Assembly (NCBI GenBank): GCA_027603945.1
Contig: JADIIU010000172.1
Span: forward strand, 1-23,827
Source of the DNA: Terramyces sp. JEL0728
Lineage: Eukaryota; Chytridiomycota; Chytridiomycetes; Rhizophydiales; Terramycetaceae
DNA: 23,827 bases
Direction of reading: 5' to 3'
The notes under the pieces were generated by a model, which made no database searches, was not told the origin of the DNA, and saw nothing but the letters and a program-made list of their open reading frames with translations. The translations under genes and the position numbers were made by a program. Positions 1 through 10,784 of the stretch are shown piece after piece; positions within the stretch are counted from its first letter, which is position 1, and each line of letters begins with the position of its first letter.

Positions 1-54
1 TCCCAGTGCCTCTCGCATGCTAAGCGAGCGCTCTACCATTTGAGCTAGACCCCC
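1..54 (-). tRNA. tRNA-Ala (anticodon AGC), 3' end cut off by the window
   Basis: Read on the minus strand the gene starts at 54 with acceptor strand GGGGGTC, then TA, a D-stem GCTC/GAGC, and an anticodon stem CTCGC/GCGAG around loop TTAGCAT, giving anticodon AGC (Ala). The T-arm begins (CTGGGA) but the window ends before the T-stem closes, so the acceptor 3' half is missing. No intron interrupts the anticodon loop. The upstream tRNA-Glu ends only 2 nt away, which suggests a joint primary transcript. Confidence 0.93.
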
Positions 55-56
55 AA

Positions 57-128
57 CTCCGAATCGGGGAATCGAACCCCGGCCGCCTCGGTGAAAGCGA
101 GGAATCCTAACCACTGGACCAATTCGGA
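57..128 (-). tRNA. tRNA-Glu (anticodon TTC)
   Basis: A complete 72-nt cloverleaf on the minus strand. The acceptor strands TCCGAAT and ATTCGGA pair over 7 bp with discriminator G at 57. The anticodon stem CTCGC/GCGAG carries loop TTTCACC-type sequence with anticodon TTC (Glu). The T-arm GGGGTTCGATTCCCC contains the B box for RNA polymerase III. There is no intron and no encoded CCA. It lies 2 nt upstream of tRNA-Ala on the same strand. Confidence 0.96.
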
Positions 129-720
129 TGTGTCTTTCTTTTCTCCTGTCGCTTATTATATAGCCTTGCGCTTTTATAAATGTTGGTCTAAAACAAGTCG
201 GTCAATAGTATTCGAATATAGAACGATGGCTCATTGGGAAAGCAATGAGAGCTTTAACAAGTGCGATGAAATCTGGCGGTTTATCACGGAAATAATTAAC
301 CAACTGGAACTAACCCAGTTTTATGTCTACCCATTGTTGTCGCTCAAACTAGATATTTGTCACTTGGGTTTGGAAACTAATCGGCGCCGAATTTAACCCC
401 ACCTTTTTGGGAAAAAGTCCACAAGTAAATATAGTTTATCCCAAAATACAGGAAGAAACAGCCGGAATGAAAGCATATAGGCTACTATACTCACTCTTGA
501 GCTAAACCGCGCAAGATTGCTTTTCTGCTGCACTGTTTATCTCAACTCCCATCCGCATATGGCCCGAAATCTGTCGTCGCGTGTATCCCGTATTGTTTAA
601 TTTAATAAAGATGAATGGCTCTAGTATTACCGGCCATTGCATTTCTCCTGCAAGTCTCCGGCCGCAATATCGGTTATTTAAGGTTTTTCTCAGGAAAAAT
701 TGCTTCACAAAAATCCTTGA
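129..720. other. Intergenic region without a recognised gene
   Basis: The only ATG-started open frame of note is 226-396 (+), 56 codons, resembling no family I know and lacking splice signals of the local 19-22 nt type. The stretch should hold the tRNA upstream element on one side and the ABC transporter promoter on the other. No repeats were seen. Confidence 0.4.
151..163 (-). promoter_or_regulatory. TATA-like element upstream of the tRNA pair
   Basis: On the minus strand CTATATAATAAG lies about 24-34 nt upstream of the 5' end of tRNA-Glu at 128. This is the distance expected for a TFIIIB-contacted TATA element, as used by tRNA genes of fission yeast and plants. The position is seen in the sequence; the function is inference. 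Confidence 0.4.
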
Positions 721-3700
721 ATGTCAAAACAAAATTCAAGTGAAAGATATGGCTTTTTCAGCCGGAAAACGTATAGCTGGGCGGATCCATTATTCTTCCT
801 GGGGGCAAAGCGTCCGTTGAATATGGAAGACATCCCCACTTTGGACAATGATTTTACAGCAGAAGAGATATATGCCAAATTCAAGGCAGCATGGACACAT
901 GAATTGGAACACGGTAACCCCAAATCTGTTTCCAACCTAAGGGTTATCAGAGCAGTTTGGAGTGCTTTTAAATATGATTATATGTGGGGAGGTTTCTACT
1001 TGGTGCTGTTCAACACCCTAAATATCACATCTCCAATTGTCTTGCAGGTGCTGCTAAATTGGCTTTCAGATCCTGCTTCCTATACCGAAAGCGCGAACGC
1101 TACAATATGGAAGCCATACACAATTGCCACAGCGCTGTTTATTATGCAGGTGTTATCTTCGTGCTATTCAAACTGGCAATATGAGCTTGCATTCAAGACT
1201 GGATACCGATTGAGAACTTCGTTGACAATGGCCATCTACAGAAAGTCATTCATGCTGTCAGGAAAAGCCAGGCAAACCTACTCTGCAGGGAAAATTGTAA
1301 ACATATCCACCACTGGTATAGTTTTATTAATTATAGACACAAACAGACTAGACATGGCCAGTCAATATCTAAATATGCTTTGGGCTTCCCCCATCATGAT
1401 CATTTTAGCGACTGCTATTCTCTACTATAACTTGGGGGTTTCAGGTAAATATGATTAACTTAGCTTTCTGCGGCTTTGCTTTTATCGTCCTTTATATTCC
1501 ACTTCAGTACTACCTGTCAGTACTGCTTACAAGATTTAGGGCTGCTGCAAACCTGCAAGCGGACAAGAGAATCAAAACCATTCACGAAACATTGAAAGGG
1601 ATCAGAGTAATCAAAATGTATGCATGGGAAGAATCAACTCTCAAAGGCATCAGAGTGATCAAAATGTATGCTTGGGAGGAATCCATTTTAAAAGTCATTT
1701 TTGGTCTGCGGTTTAAGGAAAGTCGCTTTGTCCGATTTTATCTTATATTCAGAGGAGGAACTTCGTCAGTCACTCAAACTATTCCTTCTTTGGCAACGAT
1801 AGTTACATTTACTGTCTTTGCCGCAACAGGAAATGCCATGAACCCATCAGTCATTATCGCATCGCTTTCCCTGTTCTATTCCCTTCGTAATCCTATGCTA
1901 TTCCTTCCTGTTACCATTGGCTTGGCTGCCGATTCGTGGTTGGCTTTTCAAAGAATCGGCGATTTACTCTTGGCAGAAGAGTTTGTCGACGCTCCAGAAC
2001 ATATTGACACCAAAGGCGTAGCTATGAACATTATTGATGGAAATGTCAATATTTCCGTCCCAAAAGGCAAACTGGTTGCAATTGTTGGTGCAGTAGGTTC
2101 AGGAAAGTCTTCCCTACTTAGTGCTCTTGTCGGCGAAATGAAAAAGACTGCTGGCAACGTCACTTTTTATGGTTCCATTGGATATTGCCAGCAACAAGCC
2201 TGGATTCAAAATAACTCTTTGCGTGACAATATCCTGTTTGGATTGCCATATGACAAGAAGAAATATCGTAAAATTATTGAAACTTGTGCCTTAAAGCGGG
2301 ATATTGAAATTCTCCAAGGAGGAGATACTACTGAAATCGGAGAAAACGGAATCAACTTGTCTGGTGGCCAGAAACAACGCGTATCAATTGCCAGAGCCGT
2401 TTATAACGATACCGACATCATTTTGCTGGATGATCCGCTCAGCGCTGTAGATGCGCATGTTGGTCGCTACTTGTTTGAAACATGCATCAAAACAACACTG
2501 AAGGGCAAGACAAGAGTTCTTGTAACTCACCAGCTTCATTTTCTGAATCAAGTAGATTCAATTATTTTCATGGACAAGGGTGATGTTGTTGCACAGGGCA
2601 CTTTCAAAGAACTAGTGGAAGGGAACAAGCTATTTTCGAAAATGATGGAAGGGTACGTTCAAGCGGATGAAAACAAAGAAGAAAAAGTACACAGAGAGGA
2701 AGTGAATACGTCCATTGAAGTGTCAGAAAAGGAGCGGGTTTCCTGCGATAGCCTTAAGCCAACAGAGGACAACAAGTTGATGGCAACTGAAGAAAGAGTT
2801 ACAGGCGGCGTGGCAAGTTCTGTCTGGAGTAAATACTGGAAGTACGCAGGCGGAATTAAATCTGCTTTGGTTTTACTCTTATTTCTCACAGCTGCAAACT
2901 CGGCACGTATTTTCACTGATCAATGGCTAGTATATTGGTTAGCCGACAAGTATCATCTTTCAAAAGAGGATTATATCAAAGATTACTATTACCTTGGAAT
3001 TGCCCAGTTGGTGATGAATGTGATGTATGGGCTTGCAATCGCATCGTATGGCGCTAGGTCTTCCAGAAAGATCCACAATCTTGCCATCACAAAGATTTTT
3101 TCCTGTACTTTGTCTTTCTTTGATAGCACTCCACTTGGAAGGATTACAAGCAGATTCAGTAGAGACGTAGACACCCTCGACACCTTAATGCCAGAATCCC
3201 TCCGAGCATTCATTTGGACTTTATCGCTGTGTCTATCCAACATTATCCTAATTGGAACGTATTTGCCATGGTTTTTGATCCCTGCTGTTCTTCTCTTGTT
3301 CATATTCTACTATCTCCAGCAATTCTACTTGAAAACTGCCTTGGAGCTAAAGAGGATTGATTCCATTTCCAGATCGCCATTAATTGCTCAAATTTCTGAA
3401 ACTTTAAATGGATTGGTTACCATCAGAGCATATCAGGCAACAGAAAGATTTAAATTGAAAAATGATGCGCTAATTAATATCAATAACCGTCCGCTTTTCT
3501 TGATTCTGATAGTGCAAAGATGGATTCAATTGAGATTGGAGTGTCTTAACTCCATTCTGGTTTTCTTTATTGCGATTTTTTCAGTATTCTATAGAAGCTC
3601 ATTGAACCCAGGAATAACAGGGTTGCTGATTGCCTACTCGCTTCAAATTACACAAACGTTTACTTGGGTGGTAAAGACCTCTACTGATGTGGAAACTTAC

Positions 3701-4679
3701 ATGAATAGCGCCGAAAGAATGATATATTATACTGATAGTTTGGAATCGGAAAGACCTAGAGTTATCCAGTCTCATGTGGTTGCGGAGGAACGTGTTTCCA
3801 AAGAAGTCGAACAGCTTGGTGTCGCAGACGGCCAAATTGAATTAAGGAAATTAACACCCCAATGGCCGGAAAATGGCCACATTCAAGTTCGAAATCTGCA
3901 GTTTAGGTATTTGCCAAATCTCCCGTTGGTCCTCAAAAACGTATCTTTTGATATATCTGCTGGAGAAAAGATTGGTATTGTTGGGCGAACAGGTGCAGGT
4001 AAATCTACCATCATAACCACCATACTTCGCTTGGTTGAATTTGAGTCTGGAAATATTATTATTGATGGGGTCGACATTTCAAAGATTGGCTTGAAAAACC
4101 TTCGAAGCAAGCTTGCAGTGATTCCTCAAGAGCCAGTCTTGTTTTCAGGGACTATCAGATTCAACCTTGATCCATTCTCGGAATACAAAGGTAAACTAAT
4201 CTAAAGCCAGATGATCAGATTTGGGATGTTTTAAAGAGAGCCAACCTGCACGATGTTGTGAAAGGAGCACCTTTGGGATTGGAATCTATTGTTGCCGAAA
4301 ATGGCGAAAACTGGAGCACTGGCCAAAGACAATTGATTTGTCTAGCCAGAGCAATGTAATTCTTTGTTAATTCAGGCTGAAAAACTCGAAAATCATTTTA
4401 CTTGATGAAGCAACAGCGTCAGTTGATTTTGCAACCGATGAATTTATCCAAACAGCAATCAGAAGAGATTTCCAAGGATCCACCATCATTACTATTGCCC
4501 ACAGATTGAATACCATTGCCGACTATGATAAAATCATGGTTCTATCTTTTGGCGAGATTATAGAATACGATTCACCAAAGGCACTATTAGACTATGATAG
4601 CGAATTCACTCGCATGGTTGCCGAAACGGGCGAAGCTAACGCTGTATTGATCAAAGCAATTGCTAATAAAACAAACTGA
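721..4679 (+). CDS. ABCC/MRP-type ABC transporter (short form, no TMD0)
   Basis: Exons 721-1315, 1337-1444, 1464-4190, 4211-4355 and 4376-4679 give 1292 aa; introns are 21, 19, 20 and 20 nt. Order: N-terminal ABCC linker (FSRKTYSWADPL), TMD1, NBD1, TMD2, NBD2. NBD1 has Walker A GAVGSGKSS (about residue 443), Q-loop, signature LSGGQKQR, Walker B ILLDDPLSAVD and H-loop VTHQ. NBD2 has Walker A GRTGAGKST, Q-loop IPQEPVLF, signature STGQRQ (family usually SVGQRQ) and Walker B ILLDEATASVD, with the glutamate. As known for the family, NBD1 has Asp after Walker B and is likely the weak site. Substrates are probably organic anions or glutathione conjugates exported across the plasma or vacuolar membrane; that is inference. 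Oddities: residues 278-293 are duplicated as 294-309, and the A-loop part of NBD1 is missing. The gene converges with NAA25, 5 bp between stops. Confidence 0.93.
1316..1336 (+). other. 21-nt in-frame, stop-free spliceosomal intron in the ABC transporter gene
   Basis: It begins GTATAG and ends TTATAG with a TTAAT branch-like motif. Removal restores the ABCC consensus block VNISTTDTNR, equivalent to VNLMSTDANR. Its length is a multiple of three and it has no stop in the reading phase, so the unspliced message inserts seven hydrophobic residues (GIVLLII) instead of breaking the frame. An ORF scan would silently include it in the protein. Confidence 0.85.
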
Positions 4680-4684
4680 ATATT

Positions 4685-7334
4685 TTATTTGAAAGATGCT
4701 AAAATTCCTAATCTACCATCAACCATACCAGCGAAACCACTAATTGTAATCATCCAACTTCTTTTCATCAACTCTGCAGCAGTGTTGGTACTGCCAAAAC
4801 TAGAATACATATCGTCAAAGTTTGCTTTGATGTTGGTCACAGGCTCTGCATTTATCTTGCTATTTGCTTTAGATAGCGTTTGTTTCAATGCTTTCAGTTG
4901 ACGAGTTAATTCTCCTTTCCACTGTCTGTCTTTTTCGCGAACGGTAAATATACTGGCAATGTTGTATGCCTCACGTTAATAACTTTTACCTCCAATAATA
5001 ATGTAGTTGATTTGCAGAATGATGCAGTTGGAATAAATGACTTTGTATTTATCTCATTTTGCAGTTCTACCAATTGATTATTTAATTCTCCATGCAAGTC
5101 AGAGATTTTAGAAATATCAACCGCTGTGGTTTCGTTACTCTTGTAAAACTCCAGCAAAATTCTAGCACCAAGAGATTCCAAAGCAGTCTATTTTAACACG
5201 AAGGTACCATTGAATTAGTTTGCAGGAATTCGTCAAAATCAGTTACACTGTTAAAGGATGCATGCGAGCTCTTACCAGAAAACATTTGCGATAAAATCAT
5301 TGGGATAAAAGTATACAACTTCATCCAATAGTGATCAGGATTTTTGGCATCTAACGGGAATGTCTCTCCTTTCACATCTTGGAGGAAAATTGAATTTCCT
5401 GCGGTGAACCTAGCAACCAATGACGTATCCCTGTTGTCATATAAATCATCAAGATCTATTATTAGCCCACATATTACTGAGGTATGGGCATGTGCCATCT
5501 GGAGAGAGGTCTTCAATATTAGTGTTTTCCATTCTATCCTGCATTTGAAGCCAGTTTGAAGGCGACAGGTACTCGAGACGAAGTATTTGTCTGTTTGTTA
5601 TTGCCCTCTGAACAGAAAAAGTTAGTCGGTTCTTGAAATCAATAAATTCTGGAATTTTTGAAAATGTGCCAAACTTGAATGCCTGTAAGATCATTTCTGG
5701 AGTCTCGATATCATTTCGGAGATAAATAGATAGTGCGTTGTTGAATGTGTAATTGGCGCGATCGATATTGCCATAGTGTTCAAGACCATCTGTATACAAA
5801 TATGAAATTGTATCCAACTGGACTTGCTTAATATCTAAAGTATCTGCCAAATCTAAAGCACGATTTGACGCGCCAATTTCAAAATATAATCGAGCAAGTA
5901 GTAAAGTGATGATATAGTTGTACTTGCTGTTTACTAACCCGTATTCCAAGATTGCAATCGCGTTGTAGACTGCAGTCAAGTTGGATTTGTCGGCAATATA
6001 TCCTTCCAAGTAATAGTGCGCCGCAACAATCAAATAATCATCTCCATGTTGGCGTTCTTTCGTTTGGGTTAATTCTAGTTTAATACTATCAGTTACTGAT
6101 CTTCAAACTATTGCTATAAGCAGCAATCAAGTTCTTTGGATTAAATTCGCTGTTCATTTCAAATCGGAAGAAACAGAGTAATTTGATACAGGTTATGTTC
6201 ATTTTCACTTGTTTAATCTAATATGAGAAAAAGTTACTTTGATATCGGCAACTTTGAGATCCAGAGCTTTGTAAATACGATCAACCATGTCTGCTACATA
6301 TTGTTCTGGGATAGAATGCAGTCTTGGGTAAAGATCATCGAAACAAGATTGAGATGAACCAAAATTGCCCAGATAGGCTGAAATAAAGTCGACGATCCCA
6401 TCAAATAACTCGCATTGCGCACGATAATAAAATTCTCCCAAATACGGACCTCGTTTCAAGTACTTGTCTTTGCCCACCAAATCTTGCAGCTCTTTGTAAA
6501 AATCGAGAACATTGTCCACGCTTTTGTTTGATAATGCATGCAAGAAAGCTTCATGAACTGACCAATCTTCAGGGTTTTCCCGTAACAGTTCCATTGAATA
6601 AGAAGCAATATTGTCATAGTCTTCAAGTTTTGTGAAATATTCAATGCATACTTTCTTTCTTTCATATTCTACTTTATAAACGGATTTAAGATCATTTTGA
6701 ATCAACTCCAGCGCTTCCTTGTATTTTCCTTGATCTTTAAGGATATCAAGGTGCAACTGTGCAATTTCATAGTTCATTTCTCGCGATTCTTTTAGCCCCT
6801 TATCCATCATTCTTTCTGCCAGCGTAAGTTGCAGCTTGGGATTGATTGATTTCTTTTCTTTGGATTGCATATAAATAGACACCACTACCCAATAATAATA
6901 TTTGTCGCTTTTGAATTCCTTGTTGATTTTGACAGACGCTTGTTGAAGTGCTTTGTAATCACCTTTTCTAGCTAACCCCATAAACCAATGATTTGCCCAT
7001 TCTTCATTTGGAGAATATTCATAAGCAGTGGCATATAAATCAATAATATCGTCGTACATTTTCAACATTTTAAACGTGAGAAACAGTGCCTGGACGGTGT
7101 ACGGCTCTGTGGGATGCATTTGCTTTACTGAATATGCCAAATTGTATCCTTCCTGATAATTACCAGATCTAGCAAGGGAGAGTGCTTTCAATGCCTATCA
7201 TTAATTCAAGGTACATGTAAAGTTGGAACATCATTCGAGAGCGGGTTCTTTTTCAACGCTTTGTCAATAATTTGAATTGCGAACCGGTAATTTTCATCAT
7301 CGATTGCATTGTATATTGGCGCAAACTTGTTCAT
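4685..7334 (-). CDS. N-terminal acetyltransferase B auxiliary subunit (NAA25/MDM20 family)
   Basis: Exons on the minus strand: 7334-7215, 7194-6238, 6217-6097, 6074-5478, 5455-5208, 5187-4990 and 4969-4685, giving 841 aa, within the usual range for this family. The six introns are 20, 20, 22, 22, 20 and 20 nt. The protein begins MNKFAPIYNAIDDENYRFAI and consists mostly of TPR-like helical pairs, with LxLARSGNYQEGYNLA near residue 45. Its later part contains GDDYLIVAAHYYLEG, a block I recognise from NAA25 proteins. In the family this subunit anchors the NAA20 catalytic subunit to ribosomes; NatB acetylates nascent Met-Asp/Glu/Asn N-termini in the cytosol. The ATG lies only 26 bp after the anthranilate phosphoribosyltransferase stop. 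The stop TAA is embedded in an AATAAA. Assignment rests on overall pattern and these blocks, so moderately high confidence. Confidence 0.82.
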
Positions 7335-7360
7335 TCAGATCTAATTTTTTTTCAAAAACT

Positions 7361-8425
7361 TTATTCGTTATTAGACATCTTGATAAATGCTTCTAGCGAA
7401 CTGCGAGCGCTTCCGTCGTTAATGCTCTTGCGAGCCAAATCGACACCGTCTGAGAGAGACGTAACTTTCCCAGCAACGAACAATAGTGCAGCAGAGTTCA
7501 AGAGAACGAAATCCAGGACTGGGCCACTCAGTTTGCCATCCAATAGCTCCTTCATTGTGTTGGAATTGTGTGCAGAGTCTCCGCCTTTGACAGCACTCAG
7601 TTTATGCTCTGGTAATCCAAAATCTTTAGGTGATACCACCAATTCAGCGATACTTCCATCTGGCTGAGTTTCCCATACAAAGGTTTCTCCTTCTGGACTA
7701 ATCTACAGTTAGCAAAAAGTACTTCATCCAGTCCAACTGCACCACAGACAACCCACGCTCTTTGAACACCCAATAAAATTAAAGTTTCAGCCATGATCCT
7801 TCCCAAATCTCTCTTATATACCCCTACAATCATCTTTGACGCTTTGGCAGGGTTGGTCAACGGCCCCAAGATATTGAATATAGTTCGCACTCCAAGCTCT
7901 TTTCTAGGCCCAGACACATACCTCATCGACGGGTGGAATACTTGAGCAAACAAGAAGCAAAAGTTTGAACTATCAAGTATTTTGGTACATAATGCTGGGT
8001 TTACATTTTGAATTTTGCAGCCTAGTGCTTCCAAAACATCAGCAGAACCACAAGAGGATGAACTGGCTCTGTTTCCATGCTACATTAACATCACTTACTT
8101 TGGCTACTTTGCATCCTGCACCTGCAGCTACGATTGACGCTGCAGTAGAGACATTGAATGTATCCTGTCCATCGCCACCAGTCCCGACAATATCAACTAA
8201 TTCATAATCGGTTTCAACTTGCAATGCTGCATCTCTCATTGATTTAGCGATCGAAGCAATGAATGACGGTTGGGACTCTTTTCCTAGCAATTTTAGCGCA
8301 ACTAGGAATGCACCGATTTGTGACGGTCCTAATGCGCCTTTCATTATTTCTGAAGTGATTGCATTCGCTGTTTCTGGGGTAAGCAGATTTGGTTGCATTA
8401 GTACTTGTTTCAGTAGTGCTGCCAT
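7361..8425 (-). CDS. TRP4: Anthranilate phosphoribosyltransferase
   Basis: Exons 8425-8099, 8079-7723 and 7702-7361 give 341 aa, the normal length for TrpD/Trp4. The two introns are 19 and 20 nt. The enzyme transfers phosphoribose from PRPP to anthranilate, the second step of tryptophan synthesis after anthranilate synthase. Family motifs are all present: GTGGDG at residues 81-86 with NVST following (PRPP binding), KHGNRASSSSCGSAD restored exactly at the first splice junction, GPRKELGVRTIFNILGPLTNP, and LDEISPEGET restored at the second. It is a stand-alone enzyme as in fungi, plants and bacteria; animals lack it, so the host is a tryptophan prototroph lineage. The stop TAA sits within AATAAA, directly before the start of NAA25 26 bp on. 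Confidence 0.97.
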
Positions 8426-8548
8426 AATATTTTATGTCAAAAATTCTGGGGAAAAATCGACTCATTGGCGCAACAAAACCGTACCGCCAAAGTAAAGTAA
8501 CAGCTGCAAACCACATCCGACAAGGTTCAAGAATGGCTGTGAATTAAA

Positions 8549-9842
8549 TTATTTATTGATGTTTGTAGAGAAGTGGGTTGGGCAAGGATCTGCTTCATCT
8601 CTACCCTCCTTGCGGCAGCAGCTTTTACAGAACCCTCGGGTGCATTTAGCTGAAGATACGTTAGGGCACTGCTTACAGATTACTTTGTCCTGCTTTACTG
8701 AATTAGAACCCAATTACCTTTCTTTTTGGAAGGTGGTTGCACTTCGGTTTTCCTCTTTTGCTCTTCTTTATTTTGCACTGGTAGTGGTTTTCTAATGTAC
8801 GGCTGTACTACCCATACAGGCAACTCTCTAACACCGCGATCATCAGTTGTATATTCGCCTTTGAATATATGTTCGCTTCCGTAGTCATTAACCAGCCTTT
8901 CTTTCATTTCTTTGGTAAACTCAATTACTTCATCCATTGATCTAACCGTTGCTAATTTCCCCCGCATTTCAATGTAGATTGGGAGTGCGGCATGGAATAT
9001 TTTGAATAAATGCGCTTTTGCTTGTGCAAAATCAGCTGAATATGGATACTGCTTGATTACATCCAAGTACTCTTCAGCTAAATACCATGAACTGTATTGG
9101 ACAGGCTGGAATATTGCAGGGTTGTATAAACTTCCTTCTGCAGACATGATTCCATCAACCCCGGTGTCTTGAACACATTTTTCAATATCCTCATTGTACA
9201 TGATATTTCCATTTGCAAATACTGGTATAGATAGAACCTTTTTTAATTCAGCAATCTGCTTCCAATCAGCTATTCCGGTCATTTGTCCTTTCTGCTCTCT
9301 AAACCGCCCATGAACCGTCAACATTTGGCATCCGCTATCCTGCAGCATTTTCGCATACCTAATAGTCTTTTCTAATTCAGGATATATTCTGATTTTGCAA
9401 GTGATTGGAATATCTAACTCTTGGTGCGCTAATTTTACAATTGCTGAAATTGTATCCCAATCATCCATCAGAAATGCACCGTAATGACTATGTAAGTGTT
9501 TGGTTACCCTCTCTTTGCGATGCCTTGAGGACATCCCAGGTTCAAATCAACAGCACAAGCAAACTCTTGAACTAATTTTGCAGCACTGAGAAAATACTGT
9601 GGGTCGTTGGCACAAAATTGGACAACGAGTGGTTGATCAGCTTCATTGTAAATCCAATTCTCTTGTCTGTACTTTTGGTTTTCGCTAAACAACTTTGCAT
9701 GGAACATTGGTGTATATGTGAGGTGTGCATTGTATTTGCGGGACAGCAATCGCCATGCTAACTCTGATTGTTCTACCATCGGAGCTACTAGATGTTTAGG
9801 AGACCCTAGAGATTTATAGAGTTCATATCCTCCCAACTTCAT
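8549..9842 (-). CDS. tRNA-dihydrouridine(16/17) synthase, DUS1-like, with C-terminal Cys cluster
   Basis: Exons 9842-9508, 9487-8718 and 8697-8549 give 417 aa; both introns are 20 nt. The flavin enzyme reduces uridines 16/17 in the tRNA D-loop with NADPH. Seen: [13 protein letters not shown] at the N-terminus, [20 protein letters not shown] with the catalytic Cys at 104 (the Gly-His is rebuilt across the first junction), TVHGR, and VFANGNI phosphate-binding strand. The last exon adds a Lys-rich linker and a cluster [18 protein letters not shown]. Human DUS1L has a comparable C-terminal Cys-rich segment, so this looks like a retained ancestral zinc-binding tail that yeast Dus1 lacks. It lies 123 bp upstream of TRP4 on the same strand. 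Confidence 0.95.
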
Positions 9843-9994
9843 TATTTTTTTTGAAACTTTTTCTCAAACACCATTCATTGTATAGCAGGGATACTAAAAT
9901 CTGAACCATTATGCATTTGATCGAATCACTGCCTGATAGTAAATGTATCCTAGCACATAAAATTACACAGCACATCAAACAAATAATAGGTATA

Positions 9995-10635
9995 TTACAT
10001 GACTGCAAACGAATAGAGAACACTAGCCTGCGTCTTTTCTCTGAACTCTTCCAGCAGATTTTCCATCTCATGGTCCAAATCATTAGCTCGATAAATCTAA
10101 ATGAAAAATCAATCACCATCTCTACCAGCTGCAAAATCAATTGGCCGCCAATCAACGCTTGTTCACGGTTATCGATAATATCAACATTGATTACATGTAC
10201 CGGCTTCTTGAATATTGTTCCCTTGTTCAAAATATCTGTGTTAACAACACGTACCTTCTAATGCTGCATCAAATACTCTTTCTTCGCAAGTAATTACAAT
10301 TTCAAATTGATCTTGGCTATCCTGGAACTTTTCTGGCGCCAGTTTAACCTTTCTATTCCTATCCAGCATGTTCAAAATACCATTCTGTGTGTACAATCTG
10401 ACATCTTTTCTGAACAAGTCATTGTACATTACATTGTAAGGCACTCCGAATTTGTATACATTTGGTTGTTGTCTAGTTGGCTTTTGTTAGTTATTTGTAC
10501 TCCTGGCAGTCGAACTGCGGAACCTGTGCCGTAAGAAGAGCAGCTGTAGCCGTGGTTCCTCAGAACGTTATGAGCCTCCATGCTTCTATTCTGATTACTA
10601 GCACATACCACTGCCAGCTTGTATTCCCTCTCCAT
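9995..10635 (-). CDS. SSU72: RNA polymerase II CTD phosphatase SSU72
   Basis: Exons 10635-10501, 10480-10255, 10235-10117 and 10096-9995 give 193 aa, almost identical to the family length of 194. Introns are 20, 19 and 20 nt; the third has a GTGATT donor. The protein removes phosphate from Ser5 and Ser7 of the Pol II CTD and is part of the cleavage/polyadenylation factor. The low-molecular-weight phosphatase loop CASNQNR holds nucleophile Cys11 and Arg17; the general acid Asp lies in [10 protein letters not shown]. Other family blocks are [22 protein letters not shown] and ITCEERVFD, and the helical C-terminus [15 protein letters not shown] kinase (CDK7-like) is encoded 4 kb away. It is transcribed divergently from the TXNL1-like gene, with 149 bp between start codons. 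Confidence 0.97.
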
Positions 10636-10784
10636 TTTTTAGATTTGGAAAAAATTATGGCAAGACCAGAGATAGATCATTATTCTCAGAGTAATATGCT
10701 GTATCTAGACAAATAATTGAAACCCAACAGGCACTTTTTAATTTTCATTTTTTTACCCTGGAAACTTCAAATCTGAAATCTGCA

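Noticed and set aside
1592..1687. Duplicated transporter units as mutually exclusive exons
   Set aside because: No 19-22 nt introns or proper splice signals separate the units; the only GT...AG option is 47 nt and breaks the frame.
1441..4375. Frame breaks in the transporter read as frameshift mutations (pseudogene)
   Set aside because: Each break coincides with a GT...AG segment of 19-21 nt whose removal restores conserved ABCC sequence; the gene is intact.
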